DNA of 42,372 nucleotides from Reyranella massiliensis 521 (GTDB taxonomy: Bacteria; Pseudomonadota; Alphaproteobacteria; Reyranellales; Reyranellaceae), in assembly GCA_945862125.1 (NCBI GenBank), contig CAMAYC010000034.1:1-42372 (forward strand), in the 5' to 3' direction. Numbering within the stretch: the stretch's first letter is position 1; each line of letters begins with the position of its first letter. This document shows, piece after piece, positions 1-8,827 of the stretch. The position numbers and the translations under genes were made by a program. The notes beneath the pieces are model-generated. The model worked only from the letters and a program-made list of their open reading frames with translations, was not told the DNA's origin and searched no databases.

Positions 1-1
1 C

Positions 2-241
2 ATCCTCGAAGGCTGGGTCGAGCGCGACGGCAAGTTGCCGGTCAACGTCTCGGGCGGGCTCAAGGCAAAGGGCCATCCTGTCGGCGCGACGGGCGTTTCC
101 ATGCACGTCATGTCGGCCATGCAGCTCTCGGGCAGCGCGCCCGAAGGCCTGCAGCTGCCGAAAGCCAAAATCGGCGGCGTGTTCAACATGGGCGGCGCCG
201 CCGTCGCAAACTATGTGAGCATCCTCGAACCGTTGCGCTGA
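2..241 (+). CDS. SCP2-type thiolase family protein, C-terminal end (partial)
   Basis: Only the last 79 codons lie in the window; the gene is open at the left edge and ends in TGA. The visible part carries the thiolase motif KGHPVGATG, whose His activates the catalytic Cys in thiolases. The last conserved block, where classical thiolases have a second active-site Cys in a CxG motif, reads [10 protein letters not shown] and has no Cys. That is typical of the sterol-carrier/SCP2-like branch, often annotated acetyl-CoA acetyltransferase. Substrate cannot be judged. The next gene starts 4 bases after the stop, so the two are probably cotranscribed. Confidence 0.85.
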   Translation: MLEGWVERDGKLPVNVSGGLKAKGHPVGATGVSMHVMSAMQLSGSAPEGLQLPKAKIGGVFNMGGAAVANYVSILEPLR

Positions 242-245
242 GCGG

Positions 246-1202
246 ATGCGGGCCGTCAGCCATCGCGAGAGCGACGCCATCCTGGGCGCGATGCGCCAGG
301 TGGCATTGGCGGGCGGGCGCGCGCTGAGCCACGCCGATACGGCGAGCATCCTGGCCGCCGGGCACTATCTGCTGCGCCGGCCCGATCTCACCGACATCAG
401 CAGCTTGCCCGCCATGGAGCCCGCCGACCTCGTCGCAATCCTGAAGAACCGCGAGGTGGCAGCCGAAGCCGTGAAATACCTCGCCATCATGGCCATGGTC
501 GACGGCACGCTCGACGCCGGCAAGCTGAAGCGGGTGCTGGAGTATTCCCGGGCGCTCGATATCGAGGCCGACTACCTCACCGATCTCGTCGAGGCAGCCT
601 CGGGCCATCTCGCTTGGGCCACGGCGGATATGTGGCGCAAGAACTTCGACAGCATCATCAGCCGCTCCTCCGAGGGCCTCGATCCGGGGATCTGGATCAG
701 GCCGTACGAGGGAGCAAACGCCGATCCCGCCCTGGTCGCCCGCTACGAGGCCCTGGGCAGGCTGCCGCAAAATACCTTCGGCAAGGCGCTATGGGACTTC
801 GACAAGAAGAACGGCTACCCGTTTCCCGGCGACCCCGCGGCCCTCAACGCCGCGTTCGGCACGGCACACGACTCCACGCACGTGATCTCCGGCTACGATA
901 CCAGCGCGCGCGGCGAGCTGCTCGTCTCCACCTTCACCGCCGGCATGCATCCCATCAACCCGATGAGCGGCCACATCCTTCCGGTGATCTTCTTCTTTCA
1001 CTTCGGCGAGCAGCTGAACGACGTCGGTCACGCCGGCAAGGGCGGACTCGACCCCGACGAGTTCTGGCATGCCTGGGCACGCGGCGAGGCGATGACAGTC
1101 GACATTTTCGATCCGAAATGGAACCTCTGGGACTGGATCGAGCGCGACCTGGAAGAACTGCGGCGCGACTGGAACGTCGCGCCGCCGGGCCACAGACTCT
1201 AG
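246..1202 (+). CDS. TerB-like / Coq4-like fusion protein
   Basis: A 318-residue soluble protein. Residues 208-224 give HDSTH followed by exactly 11 residues and Glu224, the HDxxH-x11-E zinc-site signature of Coq4, the ubiquinone-biosynthesis scaffold and decarboxylase. The region around it (about 150-310) also has Coq4 flavour, including an FHFGEQLNDVGH stretch. Residues 65-125 look like a TerB-type helical domain (MAMVDGTLDAGKLKRVLEY), unlike stand-alone Coq4. The start at 246 is the only ATG near the thiolase stop; spacing to a Shine-Dalgarno is poor, suggesting translational coupling. Role is inferred: quinone or other lipid handling coupled to the upstream thiolase. Coq4 family membership is fairly secure; the TerB assignment is by eye. 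Confidence 0.8.
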   Translation: MRAVSHRESDAILGAMRQVALAGGRALSHADTASILAAGHYLLRRPDLTDISSLPAMEPADLVAILKNREVAAEAVKYLAIMAMVDGTLDAGKLKRVLEYSRALDIEADYLTDLVEAASGHLAWATADMWRKNFDSIISRSSEGLDPGIWIRPYEGANADPALVARYEALGRLPQNTFGKALWDFDKKNGYPFPGDPAALNAAFGTAHDSTHVISGYDTSARGELLVSTFTAGMHPINPMSGHILPVIFFFHFGEQLNDVGHAGKGGLDPDEFWHAWARGEAMTVDIFDPKWNLWDWIERDLEELRRDWNVAPPGHRL

Positions 1203-1218
1203 GTCCGAAGGCTCTAGA

Positions 1219-2016
1219 TCAGACCACCGGGCTGGCGCCGCCGTCGACGTTGATGGCAACGCCGGTGATGAACGAACCCGCATCCGAGCACAGGAAGCAG
1301 GCCATGCGCGCGAATTCCTCGGCCTTGCCCATGCGGCCGAGCGGGATGCGGCCCTTGGCCATGCCGGCCAGGAATTCCTCGTAAGTCTTGCCCTCGCCGG
1401 CCGCTGTCTTGTGGCGGCGCTGCCACTGGTCGCTCTCGATCAGACCCACCAGCATGGCATTCACCAGCACGCCATGCTGGGCGTTCTCCTGGCTCATCGC
1501 CTTCGTGAGCGCGAGGCCCGCGGCGCGGCTGACGCTGGTCGGCGTCGAGTTGGCGCCGGGCGCCTTGGCGCCGATGTTGAGCACGTTGACGATGCGGCCC
1601 CACTTCCGCTCGCGCATGCCAGGCAGCACCAGACGGGCGAGGCGGATGGCCGCGAACAATTTCAGGTCAAGATCGCCCTGCCAGTCCTCGTCGGTCACGG
1701 TGTCGAACGGCTTGGCGTGGCTGATGCCGGCATTGTTCACCAGGATGTCGACCTTGCCGAAGTCGGCCACGACCTTCTTGATCGTATCGGCGATCGGCGC
1801 GGCCTTGGAGACGTCGCAGGAATAGGCCTCGATCTTGATGTTGGCCTTGCCGGCCGCCTTCTGGACCTCGGCCTTGGCGGCACTGAGTGCGTCGGCCTTG
1901 CGTGCGAGGATTGCCACCGAACCGCCAGAGGCTGCGAATTCCTTGGCCATGGCAAGGCCAAGACCGGTGCTCGCGCCCGTGATCACGGCCACGCGGCCGT
2001 CCATACGTACGTCCAT
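1219..2016 (-). CDS. SDR family protein with replaced catalytic residues
   Basis: A 265-residue short-chain dehydrogenase/reductase fold. The cofactor motif TGASTGLG (13-20) and NNAG (94-97) are intact. The classical catalytic Asn-Ser-Tyr-Lys set is not: by alignment the positions are Lys119, Asn147, Thr160 and Arg164 (APGANSTPTSVSR). This looks like a conserved divergent SDR subgroup rather than decay, because the surrounding sequence is clean. It starts 28 bp after xdhB with a strong GGAGGAG 8 bases before ATG 2016, so it is the third gene of the xdhA-xdhB operon. Substrate unknown. Confidence 0.85.
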   Translation of the reverse strand: MDVRMDGRVAVITGASTGLGLAMAKEFAASGGSVAILARKADALSAAKAEVQKAAGKANIKIEAYSCDVSKAAPIADTIKKVVADFGKVDILVNNAGISHAKPFDTVTDEDWQGDLDLKLFAAIRLARLVLPGMRERKWGRIVNVLNIGAKAPGANSTPTSVSRAAGLALTKAMSQENAQHGVLVNAMLVGLIESDQWQRRHKTAAGEGKTYEEFLAGMAKGRIPLGRMGKAEEFARMACFLCSDAGSFITGVAINVDGGASPVV

Positions 2017-2044
2017 AGAAGTCTCCTCCGTTCAGACTTTCACT

Positions 2045-4342
2045 CTATGCCTTCACTGTAGCGATTGCCGCGAGCACACGCTCGGGCGTCGCCGGCGCGT
2101 CGAGCCGCACTGCGGTCTTGCCGTTACCCGCCGCTGCGATGGCGTCCTTAAGGGCGGTCCATACCGCCGTCGCCAGCAGCAGCGGCGGCTCGCCCACCGC
2201 CTTGGAACGGAAGATCGTCGCCTCGCGCGAGGGCGCGTTCGCGAGCATCTTAACGTTGAACACCTGGGGCACGTCGCGGCTGCCGGGGATCTTGTAGGTC
2301 GAGGGGCCGACGGTGCGCAGCTTCCCGTTCTTGTCCCACCACAGCTCCTCACAGGTGAACCAGCCCTGGCCCTGCACGAAGGCGCCCTCGATCTGGCCGA
2401 GATCGATGGCAGGGTTCAGCGACTCGCCGCAATCCTGCACCAGGTCGGCGCGAAGCACGCGGGTCTCGCCGGTCAGCGTATCGATCGCGACCTCCGCCAT
2501 CGCCGCGCCAAAGGAGAAATAGAAGAACGGCCGGCCGCGCATCGCCGCGGCGTCCCAGTGGATCTTTGGCGTCTTGTAGAAGCCAGTCGCCGACAGCGAC
2601 ACGCGGCCCAGCCAGCAGAGTTTCGCAAGCTCGCCAAAGCTCACGACCTGGTTGCTGCCGGGTTTGACGATGCGCACGTTGCCGTCGGCGAACTCGATCT
2701 CGCTTTCGGCCGCGCCGAAATGCTCCGACGCAAAGGCGATCATGCGCGTCTTGATGGTGTTGGCTGCCTCCCACGCGGCCCAGCCGTTCAGGTCCGAGCC
2801 GGTGGAGGCCGCCGTCGGCGAGGTGTTGGGCACCTCGGCCGTCGACGTGGCGCTGGGCCGGATGCGGTCGACCTCGACCCCAAAAACCTCGGCCACGATC
2901 TGCGCCACCTTGATGAACAGCCCCTGCCCCATCTCGGTGCCGCCGTGGTTCAGGCGGATCGAGCCGTCGATGTAGACATGCACCAGCGCGCCGGCCTGGT
3001 TCATGTGCGGCAGGTTGAAGGAGATGCCGAACTTCAGCGGGAAAAGTCCCAGCCCGCGCTTCAGGATCGGGCTCGTCCTGTTGAAGGCATCGACCTCGGC
3101 CCGGCGGCGTTCCCAGTCTCCGCCCTGCTTCACGTCGGCCCAGCAGCGGGCGAGATGGTTCTCGTCGACCTTTTGGCCGTAGGGCGTCTCGTCGCCGCCT
3201 GCGCCATAGAAGTTGAGCACCCGCACCTCATTGGCGTCGCGGCCGAGATGGTGCGCGATGCGATCGAGCGCGTCCTCCATGATCACCACACCCTGCGGCC
3301 CGCCGAAGCCGCGGAAGGCGGTATTGGACTGTTTGTTGGTCTTGCAGGGGTAGCCAGCTGCACGGAAGTGCGGAATCCAGTAGGCGTTGTCGGTGTGGGT
3401 GAGCGCGCGCGCCATCACGCCGGGCGTGAGATCGAGGCTGAAACCCGCATCGGCCGCCAGCATCGCATCGAGTGCCAGCACCCTGCCGTCATCGTCGAAA
3501 CCAACGGTGTAGCGATAGAGGAAAGGATGGCGCTTGCCGGTGGCGATCATGTCGATCTCGCGCGGCAGGCGGAGTTTCACCGGCCGGCCGGTCGCGTTGG
3601 CCGCCACCGCCGCGGCGCCCGCGACCCACGACGCGTTGCTCTCCTTGCCACCGAAGCCGCCGCCCAGCCGGCGCACCACTGCGGTGATGCGATTGTAGTC
3701 GCAGCCCAGCAGGCGCGCGCAGATGTGCTGCACCTCGGTCGGATGTTGCGTCGAGGAATGGACGACGATGTCGCCGTCCTCGCCGGGCAGGGCGAAGGCG
3801 ATCTGGCCTTCGAGATAGAAATGCTCCTGGCCGCCGACGCTGAACTCCGCGCTCAGCCGGTGCGGTGCGTTCTTGAGCGCGGTATCGGGATCGCCGCGCA
3901 GGAGGGTCGTCGGCGTCTGGACATAGGACTTCCGGGCAAGCGCGGTCTCGATATCGAGGATCGGTTCGTCCGCCTCGATGTCGGCCTTCACCCGTTCGGC
4001 CGCGCGCCGCGCAGCGTCCAGCGATGTCGCCACGACCATCGCCAGGGGCTGGCCCGCGAACTCGACACATTCCTCGGCGAAAAGAGGCTCGCCATGATGG
4101 CCCGCCGCAACATCGTTCTTGCCCGGAATGTCGCCGGCGCCCAGCACGGCAACCACACCCGGCATCGCCGTGGCGGCGGCAAGATCGAGCTTGCGCAGGC
4201 GGCCGCTCGCCACGGGGCTCAGCACCAGGGCGACATGCAGCGTGCCCGGCGGCTCGGGCATGTCGTCGATGTAGAGCGCCTGGCCCGTCACATGCTTCAG
4301 GGCGCTGTCGTGGCGCTGGGCGCTATGGACCGCGCCCTTCAT
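2045..4342 (-). CDS. xdhB: Xanthine dehydrogenase, molybdopterin-binding subunit
   Basis: A 765-residue molybdenum hydroxylase large subunit. It oxidises hypoxanthine and xanthine to urate with the FAD/2Fe-2S subunit XdhA. The molybdopterin glycine loop GGGFGGKE ends in Glu234. Arg312 (VMARALTH) lies 78 residues on and Arg344 (AFRGFGGPQG) 110 residues on, the same spacings as bovine Glu802, Arg880 and Arg912, which supports true purine specificity. The catalytic base lies in KAVGEPP near the C-terminus. The open frame extends far upstream of ATG 4342, but this start overlaps the xdhA stop by ATGA and gives the family length. No xdhC chaperone gene is visible in the window. Confidence 0.93.
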   Translation of the reverse strand: MKGAVHSAQRHDSALKHVTGQALYIDDMPEPPGTLHVALVLSPVASGRLRKLDLAAATAMPGVVAVLGAGDIPGKNDVAAGHHGEPLFAEECVEFAGQPLAMVVATSLDAARRAAERVKADIEADEPILDIETALARKSYVQTPTTLLRGDPDTALKNAPHRLSAEFSVGGQEHFYLEGQIAFALPGEDGDIVVHSSTQHPTEVQHICARLLGCDYNRITAVVRRLGGGFGGKESNASWVAGAAAVAANATGRPVKLRLPREIDMIATGKRHPFLYRYTVGFDDDGRVLALDAMLAADAGFSLDLTPGVMARALTHTDNAYWIPHFRAAGYPCKTNKQSNTAFRGFGGPQGVVIMEDALDRIAHHLGRDANEVRVLNFYGAGGDETPYGQKVDENHLARCWADVKQGGDWERRRAEVDAFNRTSPILKRGLGLFPLKFGISFNLPHMNQAGALVHVYIDGSIRLNHGGTEMGQGLFIKVAQIVAEVFGVEVDRIRPSATSTAEVPNTSPTAASTGSDLNGWAAWEAANTIKTRMIAFASEHFGAAESEIEFADGNVRIVKPGSNQVVSFGELAKLCWLGRVSLSATGFYKTPKIHWDAAAMRGRPFFYFSFGAAMAEVAIDTLTGETRVLRADLVQDCGESLNPAIDLGQIEGAFVQGQGWFTCEELWWDKNGKLRTVGPSTYKIPGSRDVPQVFNVKMLANAPSREATIFRSKAVGEPPLLLATAVWTALKDAIAAAGNGKTAVRLDAPATPERVLAAIATVKA

Positions 4343-5736
4343 AGCGCCCCGACCTCGACGGCGCGTCCCGGCTCGGCGATCCGCCAATAAAGCCGGCGCA
4401 GCAGGTTGGCGGCGATGGTCAGGCGATAGGCAGCCGAGCCGCGCCAATCGTCGATCGGCTGGAAATCCTTTGGCACCTGATGCGCGGCGGCCTCGAAGGT
4501 CGCCGCGGAAAAGGATTGGCCCTTCAGCGCCAGCTCGACATTGCGCGCCCGCGCGGGCGTCGCCGCCAGGCCGCCGAAGCCCGTGCGTACATCCTCGATC
4601 GTGCCGTTCTTGATCCTGAGTCGATAGGCGCCGGCGACCGTGGAAATATCCTGGTCGCGGCGCTTGCTCACCTTGTCGCAGAAGAAGACCTCGCCCGGCC
4701 ACAGGCGTGGGATCGAGAGGCTCTGGATCACCTCGTCGGGCGCCAGCGCGGTCTTGCGGTAGCCGAGGAAGAATTCTTCCAGCGGCAGGTCGCGCGCACC
4801 ACGGACGGAGACCAGTTTCAGGCTTGCCTCCAGCGCCAGCAGCACCGGCGGCATGTCGCCGATCGGCGAGGCCGTGCCGATGTTGCCGCCGATCGTGCCC
4901 AACGAGCGGATCTGCCGCGACCCAAGCCGCGCAAGATAGGTTTTCAGCGCCGGGTACGCCGCGATCAGAGTCGGCATCGCGTCGGCATAGGTTGCGGCGG
5001 CACCGATCGTGACCTGTTCCTTGTCTTCCGCGATGGCCGTCAGCTCCGGCACGTGCGCCACATGAATTACCGCGGCCGGCGGCTTGCGCGATCGGCTGGC
5101 CAGCAAGCCGAGGTCGGTGGCGCCCGCCAGCAGCAGCGCCTCGGAGTACTGTGCCCTCAACGTCAGCAGATCGGCCAGCGAGCGCGGCGCGAAGAAGCGG
5201 CCGTCGAAAGCCGCCGACTGCTCGCGTGCCAGCGCGGAAGGAGCCGGCCCGACTGGCAGGCCCGCCACCTTGGTCATGGCCTCGACGATCGGCCGATAGC
5301 CGGTGCAGCGGCAGAGATTGCCGGCCAGCGCGTCGTGTATGATTTCCAGATCCGCCGCCTCGCCACCGGCGGCAAAGGCGTAGGCCGACATCACGAAGCC
5401 CGGGGTGCAGAAGCCGCATTGCGTGGCGTCCGATTCGGCCATCGCCACCTGCACGGGGTGTGCCGCCCCTTCCGTTCCGCGCAGTCCCTCGACCGTGCGC
5501 ACAGACAGACCGTCGACCTGGCCCAGCAGCGCGATACAGGAGTTAACCGCCTCGCGGCGTCCATCGCTGCGCTCCAGCACCACGGTGCAGGCGCCGCAGT
5601 CGCCCTCGGCGCAGCCCTCCTTGGTGCCTTTCAGCCCGCGCTGCTCGCGCAGCCAGTCGAGCAGGGTCGTCATCGGCGAGACGCCGACGAGCTCGACCGG
5701 ACCGTCGTTGAGCGTGAAGCGAATGTTATCCGCCAT
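4339..5736 (-). CDS. xdhA: Xanthine dehydrogenase, FAD/iron-sulfur subunit
   Basis: A 465-residue subunit that passes electrons from the molybdenum centre to NAD+. The N-terminal ferredoxin-like 2Fe-2S domain has Cys42, 47, 50 and 67 (GCAEGDCGAC). The second 2Fe-2S domain has Cys107, 110, 142 and 144 (QCGFCTP and NLCRCTGYRP). The FAD-binding domain follows from about residue 170, with ATDLG and a TIGGNIGTASPIGD loop. I chose ATG 5736 (MADNIRF) over an in-frame start at 5814 because it matches the family N-terminus. First gene of the operon, divergent from the PuuE-like gene with 76 bp between the starts. Confidence 0.93.
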   Translation of the reverse strand: MADNIRFTLNDGPVELVGVSPMTTLLDWLREQRGLKGTKEGCAEGDCGACTVVLERSDGRREAVNSCIALLGQVDGLSVRTVEGLRGTEGAAHPVQVAMAESDATQCGFCTPGFVMSAYAFAAGGEAADLEIIHDALAGNLCRCTGYRPIVEAMTKVAGLPVGPAPSALAREQSAAFDGRFFAPRSLADLLTLRAQYSEALLLAGATDLGLLASRSRKPPAAVIHVAHVPELTAIAEDKEQVTIGAAATYADAMPTLIAAYPALKTYLARLGSRQIRSLGTIGGNIGTASPIGDMPPVLLALEASLKLVSVRGARDLPLEEFFLGYRKTALAPDEVIQSLSIPRLWPGEVFFCDKVSKRRDQDISTVAGAYRLRIKNGTIEDVRTGFGGLAATPARARNVELALKGQSFSAATFEAAAHQVPKDFQPIDDWRGSAAYRLTIAANLLRRLYWRIAEPGRAVEVGAL

Positions 5737-5812
5737 GCGAACAGGATGCGGGGCGTTGAAGTGGAGCGCAACCCGTGATGCACTCGACATGCCAAACAAA
5801 GAAAGAGATCGC

Positions 5813-6712
5813 ATGGATCCGTACCGCTACGGCTATTCTCCCGTCGTCGAGCGCCCGAAGCTTTCCTGGCCCAACGGCGCGCGTGTCGCGGTCTGGGTCT
5901 GCCCCAATATCGAGCATTACGAATACATCCCGGCCGAGGTCCGTGTGCGCAATCCCTGGCCGCGCATGCCGCATCCCGACGTGCTGGGCTACGGCGGCCG
6001 GGACTATGGCAACCGCGTCGGCCTGTGGCGGATGTTCGAGGTCCTGGACAAGCACAGCGTGCGCTGCACGGTCTCCCTCTCGATGTCGGTCATCGAAATG
6101 TTCCCCGAGATCCTCGAGGCCATGGAGGCCCGGCGCTGGGAATACATGAGCCACGGCTATCTCAACACACGCTACCACTGGGGTTATAGCGAGGACGAGG
6201 AGCGCGCGGTCATCGAGCACAGCAAGGCCACCCACCTGCGCCTGACCGGCCGCAAGCTGCGCGGCTGGTTCTCGCCCGCCATCTCCAACACCTTCAACAC
6301 GCCCGACCTCGTGAAGGAGGCGGGCCTAGAATACATCTGCGACTTCTATCATGACGACCAGCCGACGCCGCTCGCGACGAAGCACGGCCCGCTGATCCAC
6401 GTGCCCTACACGATGGATCTCAACGACGCGCTGATCTACCGCCAGCCGGTCGAGGCCGAGGAATTCGCGCAGATGATCATCGACCATTTCGACACGGTCT
6501 ATCGCGAGGGCAACGAGAACGGCCGCGTCATGTGCATTGCGCTCCACCCCTACATGATGGGGGCGCCGCATCGCGTGAAACACCTCGACCGTGCGCTCGC
6601 CTACATCCGCAAGCACAAGGACGCCTGGGTCTGCACCGCCGAGGAGATCCTCGATCACTATGTGGCCAACGGGCTGAAACCCTATCAACAGCACCTCGGG
6701 AAGGAGGCGTGA
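5813..6712 (+). CDS. PuuE-like polysaccharide deacetylase-fold protein (paralogue 1)
   Basis: A 299-residue NodB/polysaccharide deacetylase-fold protein. It resembles the PuuE branch (metal-independent allantoinases): the usual metal-binding HxxxH is replaced by SHGYLNTRY, followed by a GWFSPAISNT segment, a DFYHDDQPTP turn, and VPYTMDLND, which all have counterparts in PuuE. The start at 5813 has GAAAGAGA 5-12 bases upstream and aligns with the MDNPWYDYSP part of the downstream paralogue; an in-frame ATG at 5789 is possible. The position beside xdhAB suggests ring opening in purine or related amide catabolism, but this is inference. It could act on another cyclic amide. Confidence 0.8.
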   Translation: MDPYRYGYSPVVERPKLSWPNGARVAVWVCPNIEHYEYIPAEVRVRNPWPRMPHPDVLGYGGRDYGNRVGLWRMFEVLDKHSVRCTVSLSMSVIEMFPEILEAMEARRWEYMSHGYLNTRYHWGYSEDEERAVIEHSKATHLRLTGRKLRGWFSPAISNTFNTPDLVKEAGLEYICDFYHDDQPTPLATKHGPLIHVPYTMDLNDALIYRQPVEAEEFAQMIIDHFDTVYREGNENGRVMCIALHPYMMGAPHRVKHLDRALAYIRKHKDAWVCTAEEILDHYVANGLKPYQQHLGKEA

Positions 6713-6713
6713 G

Positions 6714-7634
6714 ATGACCGCTCCCGTTTCCAAGAATCCGCCGCCGCTGCCGGCCGGGATGGACAATCCCTGGTACGACTATTCGCCCTATCCGAAACGC
6801 CCGCTGCTCGCCTGGCCAAAGAACGCTCGGGTCGGCTGGTTCGTGCTGCTGCACCTCGAATACTGGGAGCTCGTCCCCGACGAGACGAGCCTCAAGGACC
6901 CGCGCCACGTCGGCGAACTCGGCAGCTACACGCCCGATTACCGCACCTGGACCCAGCGCGACTTCGGCAACCGAGTCGGCATCTTCCGCGTGCTCGACGT
7001 GCTCGACCGCTACCAGATCCGGGCCGGCGTGGCCGTGAACGCGCTGGCGGCCGAGCGCTATCCCTACCTGATCGAGCAGTTCAAGAAGCGGAAGTACGAG
7101 TTCATCGCCCACGGCCATTCGGCCAATCGCATGATCTCCTCCAGGATGACCGAGGCCGAGGAGAAAGCCGAGATCGCCTCATCGATCGCCGCGGTCGAAA
7201 AGGCGGCCGGCATCCGGCCGACCGGCTGGCTGGGACAGGACTATGGCGAGAGCCAGCGCACGCCGCAGCTCCTGGCCGACGCCGGCCTCGACTATGTGCT
7301 CGACTGGCCGAACGACGACCAGCCCTACCCGATGAAGGTCGGCAAGAAGTTCGTCTCCATGCCCAACCAGCCGGAATGGGACGACGTCCAGCAGCTCATG
7401 ATGCGTCGCATCAGCACCACGCGCTATCCCGACCTCGTGGCCGATGCCTTCGAACTCCTGCACCGGGAGGGCGGCCAGGTGTTCAACCTCTCGATCCATC
7501 CCTGGCTGATGGGCATGGCGCACCGCATAAAATATCTCGACGAGGCGCTGCGCCGGATCGAGCGCTTCGGCAACAGCTGGCAGGCAACGCCCGGCGAAAT
7601 CGCCCGACACTACAGCGACACGATGATGGGCTGA
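6714..7634 (+). CDS. PuuE-like polysaccharide deacetylase-fold protein (paralogue 2)
   Basis: A 306-residue paralogue of the preceding protein, starting one base after its stop, so clearly cotranscribed. Conserved landmarks are RDFGNRVGIFRVLDVLDRY, AHGHSANRM, GWLGQDYGES, DWPNDDQPYP and the C-terminal SIHPWLMGMAHRIKYLDEAL, each matching the first copy. It differs in the stretch after the DDQPYP turn: the VPYTMDLND segment becomes SMPNQPEWDD, so substrate pockets probably differ. The two proteins may form a heteromer or act on successive substrates; neither is shown by the sequence. Confidence 0.8.
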   Translation: MTAPVSKNPPPLPAGMDNPWYDYSPYPKRPLLAWPKNARVGWFVLLHLEYWELVPDETSLKDPRHVGELGSYTPDYRTWTQRDFGNRVGIFRVLDVLDRYQIRAGVAVNALAAERYPYLIEQFKKRKYEFIAHGHSANRMISSRMTEAEEKAEIASSIAAVEKAAGIRPTGWLGQDYGESQRTPQLLADAGLDYVLDWPNDDQPYPMKVGKKFVSMPNQPEWDDVQQLMMRRISTTRYPDLVADAFELLHREGGQVFNLSIHPWLMGMAHRIKYLDEALRRIERFGNSWQATPGEIARHYSDTMMG

Positions 7635-7649
7635 GGGGTAGCGAGACCG

Positions 7650-8813
7650 ATGATGTCATCCCCCCGTCCCTTCACCTTTCATGTCCCCGATGAGGACATC
7701 GCCGACCTCCGCGCGCGGTTGGCCAGGACCCGCTTTCCTGACCAGGTGCCCGAGGCACCGTGGACCTATGGCGCGGACCTTGCCTACATGCGGAAGCTGG
7801 TCGCCTACTGGCGCGAAAAGTTCGACTGGCGCGCCCAGGAAGCCCGGCTGAACGCGTTCCCGCAGTTCAAGGTCGCCCTGCACGGCATCGACTTGCACTA
7901 CCTGCAGGTGCCCGGTCAGGGTCCCTCGCCGAAGCCGCTGCTCCTGCTCCATGGCTGGCCGGGGTCGCTGTTCGAATTCATCGACCTGATCCCGCGCCTG
8001 ACCGACCCCGAGCGCTTCGGCGGCGACGCGCGCGACGCCGTGACGGTCATCGCGCCGTCCCTGCCGGGCTATGGGCTCTCCTTCCAGCCCGGCCAGAAGC
8101 GCTTCGGCGTTGCGGCCATCGCCGATTGCCTGGCCGACCTCATGACCGACGTTCTGGGATTCAAGAAGTTCATCTCTCAAGGCGGCGACTGGGGCGCGCA
8201 CATCAGTTCCAGCATGGCGGTCCGCCATCCCGACAGGCTGGCGGGCATTCATCTCAACATGCTGACCGTCAATCCGGCCCTGCCGCCGCCCGCGAGCCCG
8301 ACGGCGGAGGAGCAGCGGTACGTCGACGAAATGCGCGAATGGGCCAAGGAAGAAACCGGTTACATCCAGATCCAGGGGACCCGTCCGCAGACCCTGGCTT
8401 ACGGGCTCACCGACTCACCCGTGGGGATCGCTGCCTGGATCGCCGAGAAGTTCCATACCTGGACGGATCACACGGGCGACTTTGAAACCGTCGTCGACCG
8501 CGACCGTCTGCTCGCCAATATCTCATTCTATTGGTTCACCGCCGCCATCGGCTCCTCGTTCTTTCCCTACTACGATCGTCTGCACGGCGAGTGGCCCATA
8601 CCCGATGGCACGGCGGTCGACGTGCCGACTGGCTACGCCGCCTTCCCACGAGAGATCCGGCGGCCGCCCAGATCGGTCGCCGAGCAAAGCTACAAGGACA
8701 TCAGGCGCTGGACGGCGATGCCGAAGGGCGGCCATTTCGCGGCGATGGAGCAACCGGAAGCACTGGCCAAGGACGTTCTTGAATTCGTGCGCCCGCTGCG
8801 TGGCTCGTTCTAG
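7650..8813 (+). CDS. Epoxide hydrolase family alpha/beta hydrolase
   Basis: A 387-residue protein with the EHN N-terminal domain (residues about 5-115: FTFHVPDEDIADLRARL) and an alpha/beta-hydrolase core. The oxyanion motif HGWPGS is at 101-106, the nucleophile Asp180 is in QGGDWGAH, and the catalytic His is His362 in KGGHFAAMEQP. This is the microsomal-type epoxide hydrolase family, converting epoxides to vicinal diols. ATG 7650 follows the previous stop by 15 bp with GAGGGG upstream, so it probably belongs to the same operon. Physiological substrate unknown; related proteins include juvenile-hormone-type and limonene-type hydrolases. Confidence 0.88.
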   Translation: MMSSPRPFTFHVPDEDIADLRARLARTRFPDQVPEAPWTYGADLAYMRKLVAYWREKFDWRAQEARLNAFPQFKVALHGIDLHYLQVPGQGPSPKPLLLLHGWPGSLFEFIDLIPRLTDPERFGGDARDAVTVIAPSLPGYGLSFQPGQKRFGVAAIADCLADLMTDVLGFKKFISQGGDWGAHISSSMAVRHPDRLAGIHLNMLTVNPALPPPASPTAEEQRYVDEMREWAKEETGYIQIQGTRPQTLAYGLTDSPVGIAAWIAEKFHTWTDHTGDFETVVDRDRLLANISFYWFTAAIGSSFFPYYDRLHGEWPIPDGTAVDVPTGYAAFPREIRRPPRSVAEQSYKDIRRWTAMPKGGHFAAMEQPEALAKDVLEFVRPLRGSF

Positions 8814-8827
8814 AGCCAAACACCGCC

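Noticed and set aside
1835-4390. An 851-codon plus-strand open frame opposite xdhB
   Set aside because: It lies antisense to xdhB, whose active-site residues are clear, and its sequence is low-complexity Arg/His/Ala-rich; no ribosome-binding site or family match.
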